NCBI GenBank assembly: GCA_001805205.1
Contig: MHER01000205.1
Location: 1-16,549, forward strand
DNA length: 16,549 bases
Direction: 5' to 3'
From: Nitrospirae bacterium RIFCSPLOW2_12_42_9
GTDB taxonomy: Bacteria; Nitrospirota; 9FT-COMBO-42-15; HDB-SIOI813
A program made the translations under genes and the position numbers. Every line of letters begins with the position of its first letter. The stretch's first letter is position 1. The notes under the pieces were generated by a model, which saw only the letters and a list, made by a program, of their open reading frames with translations, had not been told where the DNA came from and searched no databases. This document shows, in pieces, positions 1 to 7,376 of the stretch.

Positions 1-100
1 TGTTGGACCGCGAGCTGCTTATAGCAATTCAGCTTATTTACTCTTATCGCTACATTATAAACTAAATCAGAGAAAAGAGTGTGCTAAATACAGAATCCCC

Positions 101-130
101 TTTACCTTGATAAGAGATTTATCTTATAAT
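101..130 (+). promoter_or_regulatory. Candidate promoter for the his operon
   Basis: A perfect TATAAT stands at 125-130. The best -35 at normal spacing is TTTACC at 101-106 (18-base spacer), which matches only part of TTGACA. A closer TTGATA at 107-112 leaves a 12-base spacer, which is too short. Transcription would start near 137 and leave a leader of about 34 bases before hisH. That leader has no clear Shine-Dalgarno sequence. The prediction rests on a motif match only. Confidence 0.35.
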
Positions 131-170
131 TGATTAATAGCTTAATAAATAAAAGAATCTAAATTTTTAT

Positions 171-785
171 ATGAGTCTTATAGCAATAATTGATTACGGG
201 ATGGGTAACCTGAGGAGTGTTGAAAAGGCCTTTGAATATGTCGGACACAGGGCCTTTGTGGCAAAACATCCAACCGATGTATCAGATGCATCACATGTGG
301 TACTGCCAGGGGTAGGCGGCTTTCCTGAATGCATGAAGAATCTTGAAAATACAGGTATGATAGACGCCGTGTATAAAAGTATCGAATCCGGGAAACAATT
401 CCTCGGTATATGTCTTGGCTTGCAGCTTCTTTTCAGCGAGAGTGAAGAATTTGGTTGTCATAATGGACTTAATATATTGGAAGGACGCGTCGTTAGATTC
501 ACACCGGGACATGAGTTTAAGGTTCCTCACATGGGATGGAATCAGATAATGATTAAAAGAGAGGTGCCCTTACTAAAAGGAATACCAGACAACTCTTTTG
601 TCTATTTTGTCCATTCATATTATGTTATCCCATCAGACAAGGAAATAATATCAACACAGTCTGATTATGGCGGCGAATTCGTATCGAGTGTCTGGAAAGA
701 TAATATATTTGCCTGTCAGTTTCACCCGGAAAAGAGTCAGGAAATAGGATTACGGATACTAAAAAACTTCGGAGATATAAAATGA
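171..785 (+). CDS. hisH: Imidazole glycerol phosphate synthase, glutaminase subunit HisH
   Basis: HisH hydrolyses glutamine and channels the ammonia to HisF, which builds imidazole glycerol phosphate and AICAR in the histidine pathway in the cytoplasm. The 204-residue protein has the normal family length. It opens with the typical IAIIDYGMGNL segment and has the oxyanion-strand region PGVGGF at 46-51. The class I amidotransferase triad is visible: Cys81 in GICLG, then His185 and Glu187 in FHPEKS. The ATG at 171 gives the canonical N-terminus although no good ribosome binding site precedes it. It is the first gene of the plus-strand run, and its stop overlaps the next start as ATGA. Its partner hisF lies two genes further on. 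Confidence 0.97.
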   Translation: MSLIAIIDYGMGNLRSVEKAFEYVGHRAFVAKHPTDVSDASHVVLPGVGGFPECMKNLENTGMIDAVYKSIESGKQFLGICLGLQLLFSESEEFGCHNGLNILEGRVVRFTPGHEFKVPHMGWNQIMIKREVPLLKGIPDNSFVYFVHSYYVIPSDKEIISTQSDYGGEFVSSVWKDNIFACQFHPEKSQEIGLRILKNFGDIK

Positions 786-1465
786 TTAAAAGCAGATTAC
801 TTGTTGTTCTCTTTTTATTATCTTTATTTTTTTACGCAGGGTGCGCTTCAAAATATGCATCTTCAACTGTATCACCAAAATTGAAAGAGGCAAGTATAGT
901 AAAAGTAGTGGTAGTCCCCTTTGTATCTTTTCCTGAAGAAGACCAGAAAGGATTAAGAAGTGCAAAGATAAATCCGGAAGGCGCTTCATATGTAACCCTC
1001 ATGTTCTATCATGGCATGGAGGACCGTGGTTATTTTATTATTCCTCTTGATGATCAAACAAAAGAGAGGATTTCTTACCAGGGGGTACTCCCCTATGAGG
1101 TTATTAAATCAATAGGTAATAAGACAGGGGCCGATGCTGTCTTAACAGGTGTTGTTACAAGGTATGAAAACAGGGAAGGAGGCCCGGTAGGTGTAAGAAA
1201 ACCTGCATCTGTTGGTTTTGAGACAAACCTGACCAGCACAATAGATGGGACTATCCTCTGGAACGGCAGATATGCAGAGACACAGAAGACCCTTGTAGAA
1301 GACCTCAGTCTATTACCAACCTTCATTAAAAGGAAGGGAAGGTGGTTAACAGCAGATGAGCTTGCACAGTATGGTGTGAATGTCTTGTTAAAGAGTCTCT
1401 CAAATTCATTCCTGACCCAATCTGCACCTCCTTCAACAGATTCAGAAAAAGAGGAAGCTTATTAA
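782..1465 (+). CDS. Putative outer-membrane lipoprotein inside the his operon
   Basis: This 227-residue protein begins with a short basic n-region, a hydrophobic stretch of about 15 residues and a lipobox-like YAGC ending at Cys21. It is therefore probably a lipoprotein facing the periplasm. Tyr at the -3 position is unusual, since Leu, Val or Ile is the norm. The mature part alternates beta and alpha segments: a VVVVPF strand near 42-47, GADAVLTGVVTRYE around 118-131, and a late TILWNGRYAETQ strand. This layout resembles the TolB-N/CsgG/LpoB-like fold of many small lipoproteins, which is my inference from pattern. I cannot name a function. The gene overlaps hisH by 4 bases and ends 3 bases before hisA, so it must be cotranscribed with histidine genes although nothing in it suggests histidine synthesis. 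Confidence 0.8.
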   Translation: MIKSRLLVVLFLLSLFFYAGCASKYASSTVSPKLKEASIVKVVVVPFVSFPEEDQKGLRSAKINPEGASYVTLMFYHGMEDRGYFIIPLDDQTKERISYQGVLPYEVIKSIGNKTGADAVLTGVVTRYENREGGPVGVRKPASVGFETNLTSTIDGTILWNGRYAETQKTLVEDLSLLPTFIKRKGRWLTADELAQYGVNVLLKSLSNSFLTQSAPPSTDSEKEEAY

Positions 1466-1468
1466 CTC

Positions 1469-2191
1469 ATGATAATTATCCCTGCAATAGATATTAAGGG
1501 TGGAAGATGTGTCAGGCTTTATCAGGGACGTATGGATAAAGAGACGGTCTATTCAGAGAATCCTGTTGAGGCTGCCGGCAGATGGGAAGATATGGGGGCA
1601 GAGATGCTCCACGTGGTTGACCTTGATGGTGCTGTATGCGGCAGACCTGTAAACCTTGATGTAATAAAGGATATCATATCGTCTGTAAAACTAAATGTGC
1701 AGATAGGAGGCGGTATTAGAGATCTTGAGATCGCAAAACATTATTTATCTATAGGTGCGTATAGAGTGGTGCTCGGTACTGCTGTTGTAAATAATCTGGA
1801 ATTTGTAAATAATATGTGTAATGCCTGTCCGGATCAAATTGTAGTATCCCTTGATGCAAAGGATGGCATGATAGCAGTAAAAGGGTGGACAGAGGTCACA
1901 GGGACAGATGCAATTGAAATGGCAAAGACATTTGAAGGGATTGGAATTAGTGCAATTGTCTTTACTGATATAAAAAGGGATGGTACATTAACAGGGCCAA
2001 ACATAGAAAGTATTAAGAAACTGGTCTCAAATGTAAATATCCCTGTAATTGCATCCGGTGGAATATCAGGTATAAATGATATAAGGGCATTGCTTAATAT
2101 AAAGAATCCTGGAATAGCAGGGGTTATTGTTGGAAAGGCACTCTACTCCGGTGCTATTGACTTAGGCGAGGCTATCACCTTTACAAAGTAA
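1469..2191 (+). CDS. hisA: ProFAR isomerase HisA
   Basis: HisA performs the Amadori rearrangement of ProFAR to PRFAR, the substrate of HisF. The 240-residue protein has the (beta/alpha)8 barrel pattern with its half-barrel repeat. The catalytic pair is Asp8 in PAIDIKGG and Asp129 in SLDAKDG. Phosphate-binding loops are seen at IGGGIR (79-84) and near ASGGIS in the second half. Thr-104 in GTA and the late GVIVGKALY segment are also typical. The TrpF-type double activity seen in actinobacterial PriA cannot be judged from this reading. The gene follows the lipoprotein stop by 3 bases and precedes hisF by 10. Confidence 0.97.
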   Translation: MIIIPAIDIKGGRCVRLYQGRMDKETVYSENPVEAAGRWEDMGAEMLHVVDLDGAVCGRPVNLDVIKDIISSVKLNVQIGGGIRDLEIAKHYLSIGAYRVVLGTAVVNNLEFVNNMCNACPDQIVVSLDAKDGMIAVKGWTEVTGTDAIEMAKTFEGIGISAIVFTDIKRDGTLTGPNIESIKKLVSNVNIPVIASGGISGINDIRALLNIKNPGIAGVIVGKALYSGAIDLGEAITFTK

Positions 2192-2201
2192 AGAATCGAC
2201 T

Positions 2202-2972
2202 ATGTTAGCCAAACGAATTATACCATGCCTCGATGTGAAGGAAGGACGGGTTGTAAAAGGGGTCAGCTTTGTCAATCTGCGTGATGCAGGAGACCCTGTG
2301 GAGGTTGCAGCTCTGTATAATGACGAAGGGGCTGATGAGATATGTTTTCTCGATATAACAGCTTCTTATGAAAAACGCTCTATAATGATCGACGTGGTTA
2401 GAAGAACAGCAGAAAAGGTCTTTATGCCGCTTACTGTTGGCGGTGGAATAAGGACACTGGAAGATATAAGGACACTGCTCAAGGCCGGTGCTGATAAGGT
2501 CTCAATCAATACTGCTGCTGTACAAAACCCGGAACTTGTACGCGAGGCATCAGAACGCTTTGGCAGTCAATGTATCGTAGTTGCAATAGATGCCAAACAC
2601 AGAATTACCACTTCTTCTTCTCCGTCATGGGAGGTTTATATCCATGGAGGCCGTACACCTACCGGTATTGATGTTATCCAATGGGCAAAGAAGATGGAGG
2701 AATATGGCGCCGGTGAAATACTCCTGACAAGTATGGATATGGACGGGACAAAGGAGGGATATGATATACAACTTACACGTTCCGTTTCTGAAGCTGTATC
2801 TATTCCCGTGATTGCCTCCGGAGGAGTGGGAACACCTGCGCACTTATATGAAGGCCTGACTACGGGTAAGGCAGATGCTGTCCTTGCAGCATCTATCTTC
2901 CATTTCCGTGAGTACACGATAAGCCAGGTCAAGGAGTATCTAAAAGGCAGGGGTATCTTTATAAGGATTTAA
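2202..2972 (+). CDS. hisF: Imidazole glycerol phosphate synthase, cyclase subunit HisF
   Basis: HisF joins ammonia from HisH with PRFAR to give imidazole glycerol phosphate and AICAR. The 256 residues agree with the usual length of about 253. The barrel starts with [18 protein letters not shown], giving the catalytic Asp11, and the second catalytic Asp130 lies in VVAIDAKHR. Phosphate loops are visible at VGGGIRT (79-85) and in IASGGVG late in the protein. The ATG at 2202 gives the canonical [11 protein letters not shown] start, though no strong ribosome binding site precedes it, so translation may depend on coupling to hisA upstream. Confidence 0.97.
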   Translation: MLAKRIIPCLDVKEGRVVKGVSFVNLRDAGDPVEVAALYNDEGADEICFLDITASYEKRSIMIDVVRRTAEKVFMPLTVGGGIRTLEDIRTLLKAGADKVSINTAAVQNPELVREASERFGSQCIVVAIDAKHRITTSSSPSWEVYIHGGRTPTGIDVIQWAKKMEEYGAGEILLTSMDMDGTKEGYDIQLTRSVSEAVSIPVIASGGVGTPAHLYEGLTTGKADAVLAASIFHFREYTISQVKEYLKGRGIFIRI

Positions 2973-2980
2973 CTATTAAT

Positions 2981-3676
2981 ATGAAACACAAGATATCAGA
3001 AGATATTATCGGGCAGGTTAAATTTGACAAGCGTGGACTTGTCCCGGCTATTATACAAGACTACCGTACCCTGAGTGTCCTGATGATGGCATACATGAAC
3101 ATTGATGCACTCAAGGCTACTATAGAGACAGGGATTACGCATTTCTGGAGCAGGTCGAGGGAGAAACTCTGGCAGAAAGGAGAGACATCCGGTCATATAC
3201 AGGTTGTAAAAAAGATACTCTATGATTGTGATGCAGACACCCTTCTTGTGCTTGCAGAACAGGTTGGCGCAGCCTGTCATACCGGAAACAGGTCCTGTTT
3301 TTACAGGGGCTTGTATGATAGGGGTGATGACTTTATTATGGATAAGTCATCCCTGTCCGGGATCCTCAACAGGGTGTATGATGTTATTATAGACCGAAAG
3401 GATAAACCTAAGGAGTCTTCCTATGTAAGTTCACTTTATTCATCAGGTGTGGATAAGATCCTTGGAAAGATCTCCGAGGAGGCAGGAGAGTTAATCATAA
3501 GTTCTAAGAATAATAACAGGGAAGAGATAATATATGAGGCTGCGGATCTCTGGTTCCATAGCCTTGTACTACTGGGTTATCACGGTTTAACTCCACAGGA
3601 CATATATAAAGAACTTGAAAAACGCTTTGGTATCTCCGGACTTGAAAAGAAAAAAAAGGAGGGGAAGAAAAAGTGA
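2981..3676 (+). CDS. hisI (hisIE): Bifunctional PRA-CH / PRA-PH HisIE
   Basis: This is a fusion of phosphoribosyl-AMP cyclohydrolase (HisI, about residues 10-117) and phosphoribosyl-ATP pyrophosphohydrolase (HisE, about 125-215), which catalyse steps 3 and 2 of histidine synthesis. The HisI half has [17 protein letters not shown], the Asp82/Asp84/Asp86 metal triad and Cys83, Cys99 and Cys106. The Cys spacing of 16 and 7 equals that of characterised zinc-dependent HisI enzymes. The HisE half has the helical EEAGE (167-171) and YEAADLWFH (185-193) motifs of the MazG-like fold. The protein ends in a lysine-rich tail (KKKKEGKKK), and these codons also carry the strong ribosome binding site of the next gene. 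Its stop overlaps that GTG start as GTGA. Confidence 0.96.
   Translation: MKHKISEDIIGQVKFDKRGLVPAIIQDYRTLSVLMMAYMNIDALKATIETGITHFWSRSREKLWQKGETSGHIQVVKKILYDCDADTLLVLAEQVGAACHTGNRSCFYRGLYDRGDDFIMDKSSLSGILNRVYDVIIDRKDKPKESSYVSSLYSSGVDKILGKISEEAGELIISSKNNNREEIIYEAADLWFHSLVLLGYHGLTPQDIYKELEKRFGISGLEKKKKEGKKK
3656..3664 (+). promoter_or_regulatory. Strong ribosome binding site fixing the GTG start of the HIT gene
   Basis: AAGGAGGGG lies 8 bases before the GTG at 3673 and inside the lysine-rich last codons of hisIE. It is one of the best Shine-Dalgarno matches in the window. It supports a GTG start that gives the normal HINT N-terminus (MSNCIFCKI). Confidence 0.7.
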
Positions 3677-4017
3677 GTAATTGTATATTCTGTAAAATAC
3701 TGTCAAAGGAAATACCAGGTAAGATTATATATGAAGATGATTTCTGTATAGCCTTTGATGATATTAATCCTCAGGCACCTGTCCATGTACTGCTTGTACC
3801 GAGAGAACATGTCCCTACGTTTAATGACCTTACAGAGGATAAAAAAGAACTGTTAGGTAATCTCTGCCTGGCTGTTAACAGGATAGCGGAGATCAAAAAG
3901 ATAAAAGATCCGGGTTACAGAATAGTTATAAACTGTAACCCTGCCGGTGGACAGATGGTCTATCACCTTCACATACATGTCATGGGTGGAAGACAGATGG
4001 CATGGCCACCCGGGTAA
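3673..4017 (+). CDS. HIT-family (HINT-type) nucleotide hydrolase
   Basis: The 114-residue protein belongs to the histidine triad family, HINT/PKCI branch. These enzymes hydrolyse purine nucleoside phosphoramidates and related nucleotide conjugates. The signature [10 protein letters not shown] gives His98, His100 and His102, and the protein ends with the branch-typical MAWPPG. An N-terminal CIFC pair (Cys4, Cys7) and His46 could form the zinc site found in many HINT proteins. The length is normal. It starts with GTG overlapping the hisIE stop and ends 5 bases before queC, so it is part of the his transcript. A role linked to histidine synthesis is not shown by the sequence. Confidence 0.94.
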   Translation: MSNCIFCKILSKEIPGKIIYEDDFCIAFDDINPQAPVHVLLVPREHVPTFNDLTEDKKELLGNLCLAVNRIAEIKKIKDPGYRIVINCNPAGGQMVYHLHIHVMGGRQMAWPPG

Positions 4018-4022
4018 TAATA

Positions 4023-4706
4023 ATGTCAAAAAAGGCTGTTGTTTTATTAAGCGGCGGCATAGATTCTGCAACTACCCTTGCTATTGCCGGGACTGAAGGT
4101 TATGAATTATATGCCCTCAGCATAAACTATGGACAGAGACATCTGCTTGAAATAGAATGTGCCCGTAAGATAGCAGCATTTTACAATGTGAAAGAACACA
4201 AGATTTTCAATGTGGATTTAAGGGGGATTGGTGGTTCTGCCCTGACATCAGATATTGAGGTTCCCAAAGATAGAGATCGGGAAGATATAACACATGGTAT
4301 TCCTGTTACATATGTCCCCGCACGAAATACCATATTCCTTGCTATCTCACTTTCATGGGCAGAAGTTATAGGTGCAGATACCATCTTCTTTGGGGCAAAC
4401 ATACTTGATTACAGCGGTTATCCTGATTGCCGTCCTGAATTTATCCATGCATTTGAAATTATGGCAAACCTCGCTACACGCGCAGGTGTTGAAGGGGAAA
4501 ATAAGTTTACAATAAAAACCCCCTTGATTGCTATGACAAAGGCTGAGATAATTAAAAAGGGGGTTGAACTGGGTGTTGATTTCAGTATGACCCATAGTTG
4601 TTATGACCCAACAAAAGATGGGATTGCCTGTGGCAGGTGTGATAGTTGTATACTCAGGCAGAGAGGGTTTGCTGAAGCAGGCCTCAATGACCCGATTAAA
4701 TATTGA
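4023..4706 (+). CDS. queC: 7-cyano-7-deazaguanine synthase QueC
   Basis: QueC converts 7-carboxy-7-deazaguanine to preQ0 with ATP and ammonia, a step towards queuosine in tRNA. From the chosen ATG the protein has 227 residues. The PP-loop ATPase motif SGGIDS is at 10-15. The family-specific YVPARNTIF segment sits mid-protein. A zinc site of four cysteines lies at Cys193, Cys203, Cys206 and Cys209 (SCYDP, then CGRCDSC). An in-frame ATG at 4002 would add 7 residues and overlap the HIT gene by 16 bases. It has a fair GGTGGAAG upstream, but 4023 gives the usual [12 protein letters not shown] start, so the start is not fully settled. Other queuosine genes (queD, queE, folE) are absent here. Confidence 0.95.
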   Translation: MSKKAVVLLSGGIDSATTLAIAGTEGYELYALSINYGQRHLLEIECARKIAAFYNVKEHKIFNVDLRGIGGSALTSDIEVPKDRDREDITHGIPVTYVPARNTIFLAISLSWAEVIGADTIFFGANILDYSGYPDCRPEFIHAFEIMANLATRAGVEGENKFTIKTPLIAMTKAEIIKKGVELGVDFSMTHSCYDPTKDGIACGRCDSCILRQRGFAEAGLNDPIKY

Positions 4707-4710
4707 AGCT

Positions 4711-4729
4711 CCCTGCAGCCTGCTGCGGG
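4711..4729 (+). other. Small GC-rich hairpin between queC and the next gene
   Basis: CCC-T-GCAG and CTGC-GGG can pair into a 7-bp stem with one bulged T and a 4-base loop. It lies in the longest gap of this run (48 bases). No T-run follows, only a few A residues, so it is not a standard intrinsic terminator. It may be a weak terminator, a processing site or chance. Confidence 0.25.
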
Positions 4730-4754
4730 AAAAAGCTCGCTTTGCATTTTCATT

Positions 4755-5507
4755 ATGGATACTCTCGAAGTTTATGACATAGCAATAGGGATAGAGCGGA
4801 GGTTATCAAACATGTATCACAGATTCTCCACTCTTTTTAAGGAAAATACCGAGATACAAACCTTCTGGATAGGTATTGCCAATCATGAGAAAAGCCATTC
4901 CGAAACCCTTACCCTGAGCAAGGGTTATCTCATGTGGAACCATCCTTCCATAAGGAAAAGAAGGATTAACCTGATTCAACACTCCGACACTAAAGAGCTT
5001 GAGACCCTCGAATATGTGCTAAAAGAATATGAACGTAAGATAAGAAGGGAGCGGGTCTCTCTCCAGGAGGCCCTCGATATATTATTAAAGATAGAGAACA
5101 GTGAATTGAATCATTTATATAAAAGGCTTATTAATCTCTCTGGATTTAAATTATTACCCAGACCGGAGAATAGCCATCGTTTTATATATGAACATATGAA
5201 GACAATAAAATCTTTCATGGACAAATACTACAGAGGGAACCAGCCTGCAATTCAGGTTGAAGATTATGCAGATGAAACAGTATTATCATCACCTCTGTCA
5301 GAAGTGCTTCAGGGAAAAATCGTGGAAATTGAATCAGAAATGTCATATGGTTTCATAGAAGGGAAAGATGGAGAGAGATATATGTTTTTGCCAGAGGATA
5401 TTTCTTCAGGGACATGGGAGGATGTCAAAAGAGATACACCGGTTGAGTTCTCTTCAATCAGACTTCCCTGGGGACCCAGGGCTAACAATATTCGTTTCAG
5501 GAAATAA
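4755..5507 (+). CDS. Ferritin-like (rubrerythrin-type) domain fused to a cold-shock domain
   Basis: The 250-residue protein has two parts. Residues 1-160 look like a four-helix ferritin-like domain: Glu14 with Tyr21 (an E-x6-Y pattern) in helix 1 and Glu45-x2-His48 in helix 2. The second half offers Glu114, Glu117-x2-His120, His141, Glu146 and His147, but not in clean rubrerythrin spacing, so a working diiron site is unproven. Residues 185-250 match a cold-shock (OB-fold) domain: GKIVEIE, YGFIEGKDGERYMFLPEDI in the RNP region, and a final PWGPRANNIR strand. No signal peptide or membrane segment is seen, so it is cytoplasmic. An RNA- or ssDNA-binding protein with a metal, redox or oxygen-sensing part is my inference. 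It ends 1 base before the HD phosphohydrolase start. Confidence 0.8.
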   Translation: MDTLEVYDIAIGIERRLSNMYHRFSTLFKENTEIQTFWIGIANHEKSHSETLTLSKGYLMWNHPSIRKRRINLIQHSDTKELETLEYVLKEYERKIRRERVSLQEALDILLKIENSELNHLYKRLINLSGFKLLPRPENSHRFIYEHMKTIKSFMDKYYRGNQPAIQVEDYADETVLSSPLSEVLQGKIVEIESEMSYGFIEGKDGERYMFLPEDISSGTWEDVKRDTPVEFSSIRLPWGPRANNIRFRK

Positions 5508-5508
5508 A

Positions 5509-6912
5509 ATGTCAAAACCTACTATTTATGAAGGTATAGCCCTTATTGCTGATCCGATCCACAGTTATATTTCTTTTACAGTTCCCAAGGGAGGAGTAAA
5601 AGAAAATACAGAGAAAGACCTGATAGACTCCTTATGGATGCAGCGACTGAGATACATCTATCAGCTCCAGAGTGCAAGATGGGTTTATCCTTCTGCAGAA
5701 CACAGCAGATTTCAACATTCACTTGGTGCCATGCATATTGCCGGAAGGTTTGGCAGACATCTCTATCCAACCCTGAAGAGTATAATAAAGGACTGCCCAT
5801 CTGAACCATATATTGAAGAACTGCTGCGGGTATCAGCATTGTTACATGATATAGGTCATGGCCCGTTCGGGCATTTTTTCGATGATAACATACTTGCCGA
5901 TTATAATGAAACTCATGAGACAATAGGACAGAAGATTATAAAAAAAGAGCTCTGCGATATTATTCAAAATATCAGACGAAGCCCTGATGGAGAGTTTGAA
6001 CCCGGAGAAATAATAGAACCTGATTACGCTGCTTTCCTTATAGGAAAAGGCCCCAATAAAGATATTACCGGATATCCAGGGTGGCTTCTATTCCTACAGC
6101 CCCTTTTAAGCGGGATATATACCGTAGACAACATGGATTACGTTTTGAGGGATTCATATATGTGTGGTGTTGCTATAGGGCCGGTAGATATCGACCGGCT
6201 CATTCACTACTCATTTTTTACGGATAAGGGATTAACGCTTCACAGGGCAGGATTGTCAGCCCTTAATATGTTTTTAAATGCCAGGCTATATATGTACACA
6301 AATGTTTACTATCACCGGACAACAAGGGCCATAGACCTCCACCTGAGAGAGATATTTAAAGATACGATAAAAATATTATTCCCTTATAATCCTGCTGAAA
6401 GACTGGATAGATACCTACATCTCACTGACTGGTCTTTACTTGAGTCCGTAAGAGGATGGGATGAAGATACAGACTTGAAAAAACAAAATTTGTATATTGA
6501 TTGGATGAGGATCCTCGGCAGGGATGTTAAGTGGAAGATGGCATATGACAGGACCCTGTCACTAAAGGAGGTTGAAAAGGGGAGACGGTTTATAAATGAA
6601 GAAGAATTACATGATGTTATAGTAAAGCAATTGCCTTCAGATATAAAAGATATCCCCTTGAGGGTTGACATGGCAAGCCAGGACCCGAGACCTATTAATC
6701 CCCTTATGATGGGTGACAGACAAATTTACGTATATAATCCATCTACAGGAGATGTCTCCAAGGAGGCATTAAAAGAGTTTTTTGATTATATACCCGCAAA
6801 GGTAGTCCTCTGCCGTATATTTACCTTAAATCACAACTATGATACGGTTATTTCCTCTGCAACAGACAGGGTTTTACTCTGTGAAGAGGACAGCATAAAA
6901 ACTAATGTTTAA
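5509..6912 (+). CDS. HD-superfamily phosphohydrolase (SAMHD1/dGTPase-like, COG1078 type)
   Basis: The predicted protein has 467 residues and is probably a cytosolic metal-dependent phosphohydrolase related to dNTP triphosphohydrolases. The HD signature is complete: His70 in SRFQHSLG, His113-Asp114 in LLHDIGHGPFGH, and Asp207 in YTVDNMDYVLRD, which aligns with the last metal ligand of SAMHD1-like enzymes. The conserved R-[WL]-V-[YF]-P-x3-HSRFQH context is also present. The frame is open upstream to 5368, but the ATG at 5509 is chosen because it gives the typical start, has an AGGA 6-7 bases upstream, and avoids a long overlap with the cold-shock codons. It is separated from the fusion gene by 1 base, implying translational coupling. 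The substrate cannot be assigned; dNTP hydrolysis is only the family guess. Confidence 0.9.
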   Translation: MSKPTIYEGIALIADPIHSYISFTVPKGGVKENTEKDLIDSLWMQRLRYIYQLQSARWVYPSAEHSRFQHSLGAMHIAGRFGRHLYPTLKSIIKDCPSEPYIEELLRVSALLHDIGHGPFGHFFDDNILADYNETHETIGQKIIKKELCDIIQNIRRSPDGEFEPGEIIEPDYAAFLIGKGPNKDITGYPGWLLFLQPLLSGIYTVDNMDYVLRDSYMCGVAIGPVDIDRLIHYSFFTDKGLTLHRAGLSALNMFLNARLYMYTNVYYHRTTRAIDLHLREIFKDTIKILFPYNPAERLDRYLHLTDWSLLESVRGWDEDTDLKKQNLYIDWMRILGRDVKWKMAYDRTLSLKEVEKGRRFINEEELHDVIVKQLPSDIKDIPLRVDMASQDPRPINPLMMGDRQIYVYNPSTGDVSKEALKEFFDYIPAKVVLCRIFTLNHNYDTVISSATDRVLLCEEDSIKTNV

Positions 6913-6957
6913 GGTAAAGGGACTGAACACTCTATCCCTTGTCTCTCTATCTTACCT
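6912..6957. terminator. Nested inverted repeat between convergent genes, possible weak bidirectional terminator
   Basis: AAGGGA (6917-6922) and TCCCTT (6935-6940) form a perfect 6-bp stem with a 12-base loop. An outer pair, AGGTAA (6912-6917) and TTACCT (6952-6957), overlaps the ends of both converging genes. The position between two stop codons suits a terminator, but there is no clear T-run on either side. Confidence 0.3.
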
Positions 6958-7281
6958 GCGACGGTCTGTTCTTCTGTGAGGACCTCTCCCGCCGCCGCCA
7001 CCACCGCCGCCACCACCGCCACCTTTTCTTTCAGTCCGGGGTCTTGCCTCGCTGACAGTAATATTCCTGTCTTTAAAAGTTGCTCCATTTAACGTGGAGA
7101 TTGCGTTCTTTGCCTCTTCATTCGTGGACATCTCTACAAAACCAAATCCCTTTGGCTGACCTGTATATGTATCTGTGATTATTTTCACAGATTCAACGGT
7201 ACCTGCCTGAGAGAACAGTTCTGTTAAATCCTGTTCAGACGCCTGATAAGAGAGGTTACCAACAAAAAGCTTTGTGTTCAT
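6952..7281 (-). CDS. Glycine-rich RRM RNA-binding protein
   Basis: This 109-residue protein is a single RNA recognition motif followed by a short tail. The RNP2 motif LFVGNL is at about residues 5-10 and the RNP1 motif KGFGFVEM is mid-domain. The tail is 12 consecutive glycines and then a basic RGPHRRTDRRR end. Small proteins of this kind are known in cyanobacteria and several other phyla and are often cold-inducible. The frame is open to 7341, but the ATG at 7279-7281 is chosen: a GGAGG stands 6 bases upstream (7288-7292), the start gives the canonical MNTKLFVGNLSY, and a promoter candidate overlaps the longer version. It is transcribed towards the HD gene and lies downstream of the oppF-like gene on the same strand. 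Confidence 0.94.
   Translation of the reverse strand: MNTKLFVGNLSYQASEQDLTELFSQAGTVESVKIITDTYTGQPKGFGFVEMSTNEEAKNAISTLNGATFKDRNITVSEARPRTERKGGGGGGGGGGGGRGPHRRTDRRR
6988..7023 (-). repeat. GGN triplet run coding for 12 glycines
   Basis: Twelve consecutive glycine codons (GGT, GGC and one GGG) form an imperfect trinucleotide repeat in the RRM gene. The codons are mixed rather than a pure repeat, which slows slippage, but the length may still vary between strains or be misassembled. The frame stays open through the repeat and into a plausible basic C-terminus. Confidence 0.85.
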
Positions 7282-7312
7282 TTTGTTCCTCCAAATAGTT
7301 AAAAGACGACTA

Positions 7313-7341
7313 AGCATGAAGGATTTAATAAACTTTGTCAA
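7313..7341 (-). promoter_or_regulatory. Candidate promoter of the RRM gene
   Basis: Reading the minus strand, a perfect TTGACA (7336-7341) is followed after exactly 17 bases by CATGCT (7313-7318), a weak -10 with 3 of 6 matches. A start near 7305 would leave a leader of about 24 bases carrying the GGAGG site. This would let the RRM gene be expressed separately from the ATPase genes upstream. Confidence 0.4.
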
Positions 7342-7375
7342 GAAAAATGTATGGAATTACAAAAGTCTTAAATCC
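7321..7375 (-). other. Long AT-rich inverted repeat between oppF-like and RRM genes
   Basis: GGATTTAA (7321-7328) and TTAAATCC (7368-7375) are perfect 8-base inverted arms. Inside them ACTTTGT and ACAAAAGT nearly pair, extending the stem around a loop of about 20 bases. The element begins right after the oppF-like stop and contains the TTGACA of the RRM promoter candidate. It could end or attenuate ATPase transcription or bind a regulator. No T-run follows it. Confidence 0.4.
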
Positions 7376-7376
7376 T

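Noticed and set aside
2..133. Open frame of 43 codons at the left edge, ending TGA at 131-133, which could be the tail of a gene; a second frame is open from 3 to 65.
   Set aside because: Neither tail resembles a known C-terminus such as HisB, codon choice is unlike the neighbours, and both lengths are within chance for this composition.
4002..4022. Upstream ATG for queC overlapping the HIT gene.
   Set aside because: It adds MATRVII, which is not typical of QueC. A fair GGTGGAAG precedes it, so it is less likely rather than excluded.
5368..5508. Longer HD protein starting inside the ferritin-CSD gene, or a frameshift fusion of the two.
   Set aside because: The extra 47 residues look like an out-of-frame reading of the cold-shock codons. 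The ATG at 5509 gives a natural start with AGGA upstream, and no slippery site is seen near the stop.
7282..7341. A 20-residue N-terminal extension of the RRM protein from an upstream ATG.
   Set aside because: It would run through the GGAGG site and promoter candidate and does not resemble RRM proteins; the internal ATG gives the canonical start.
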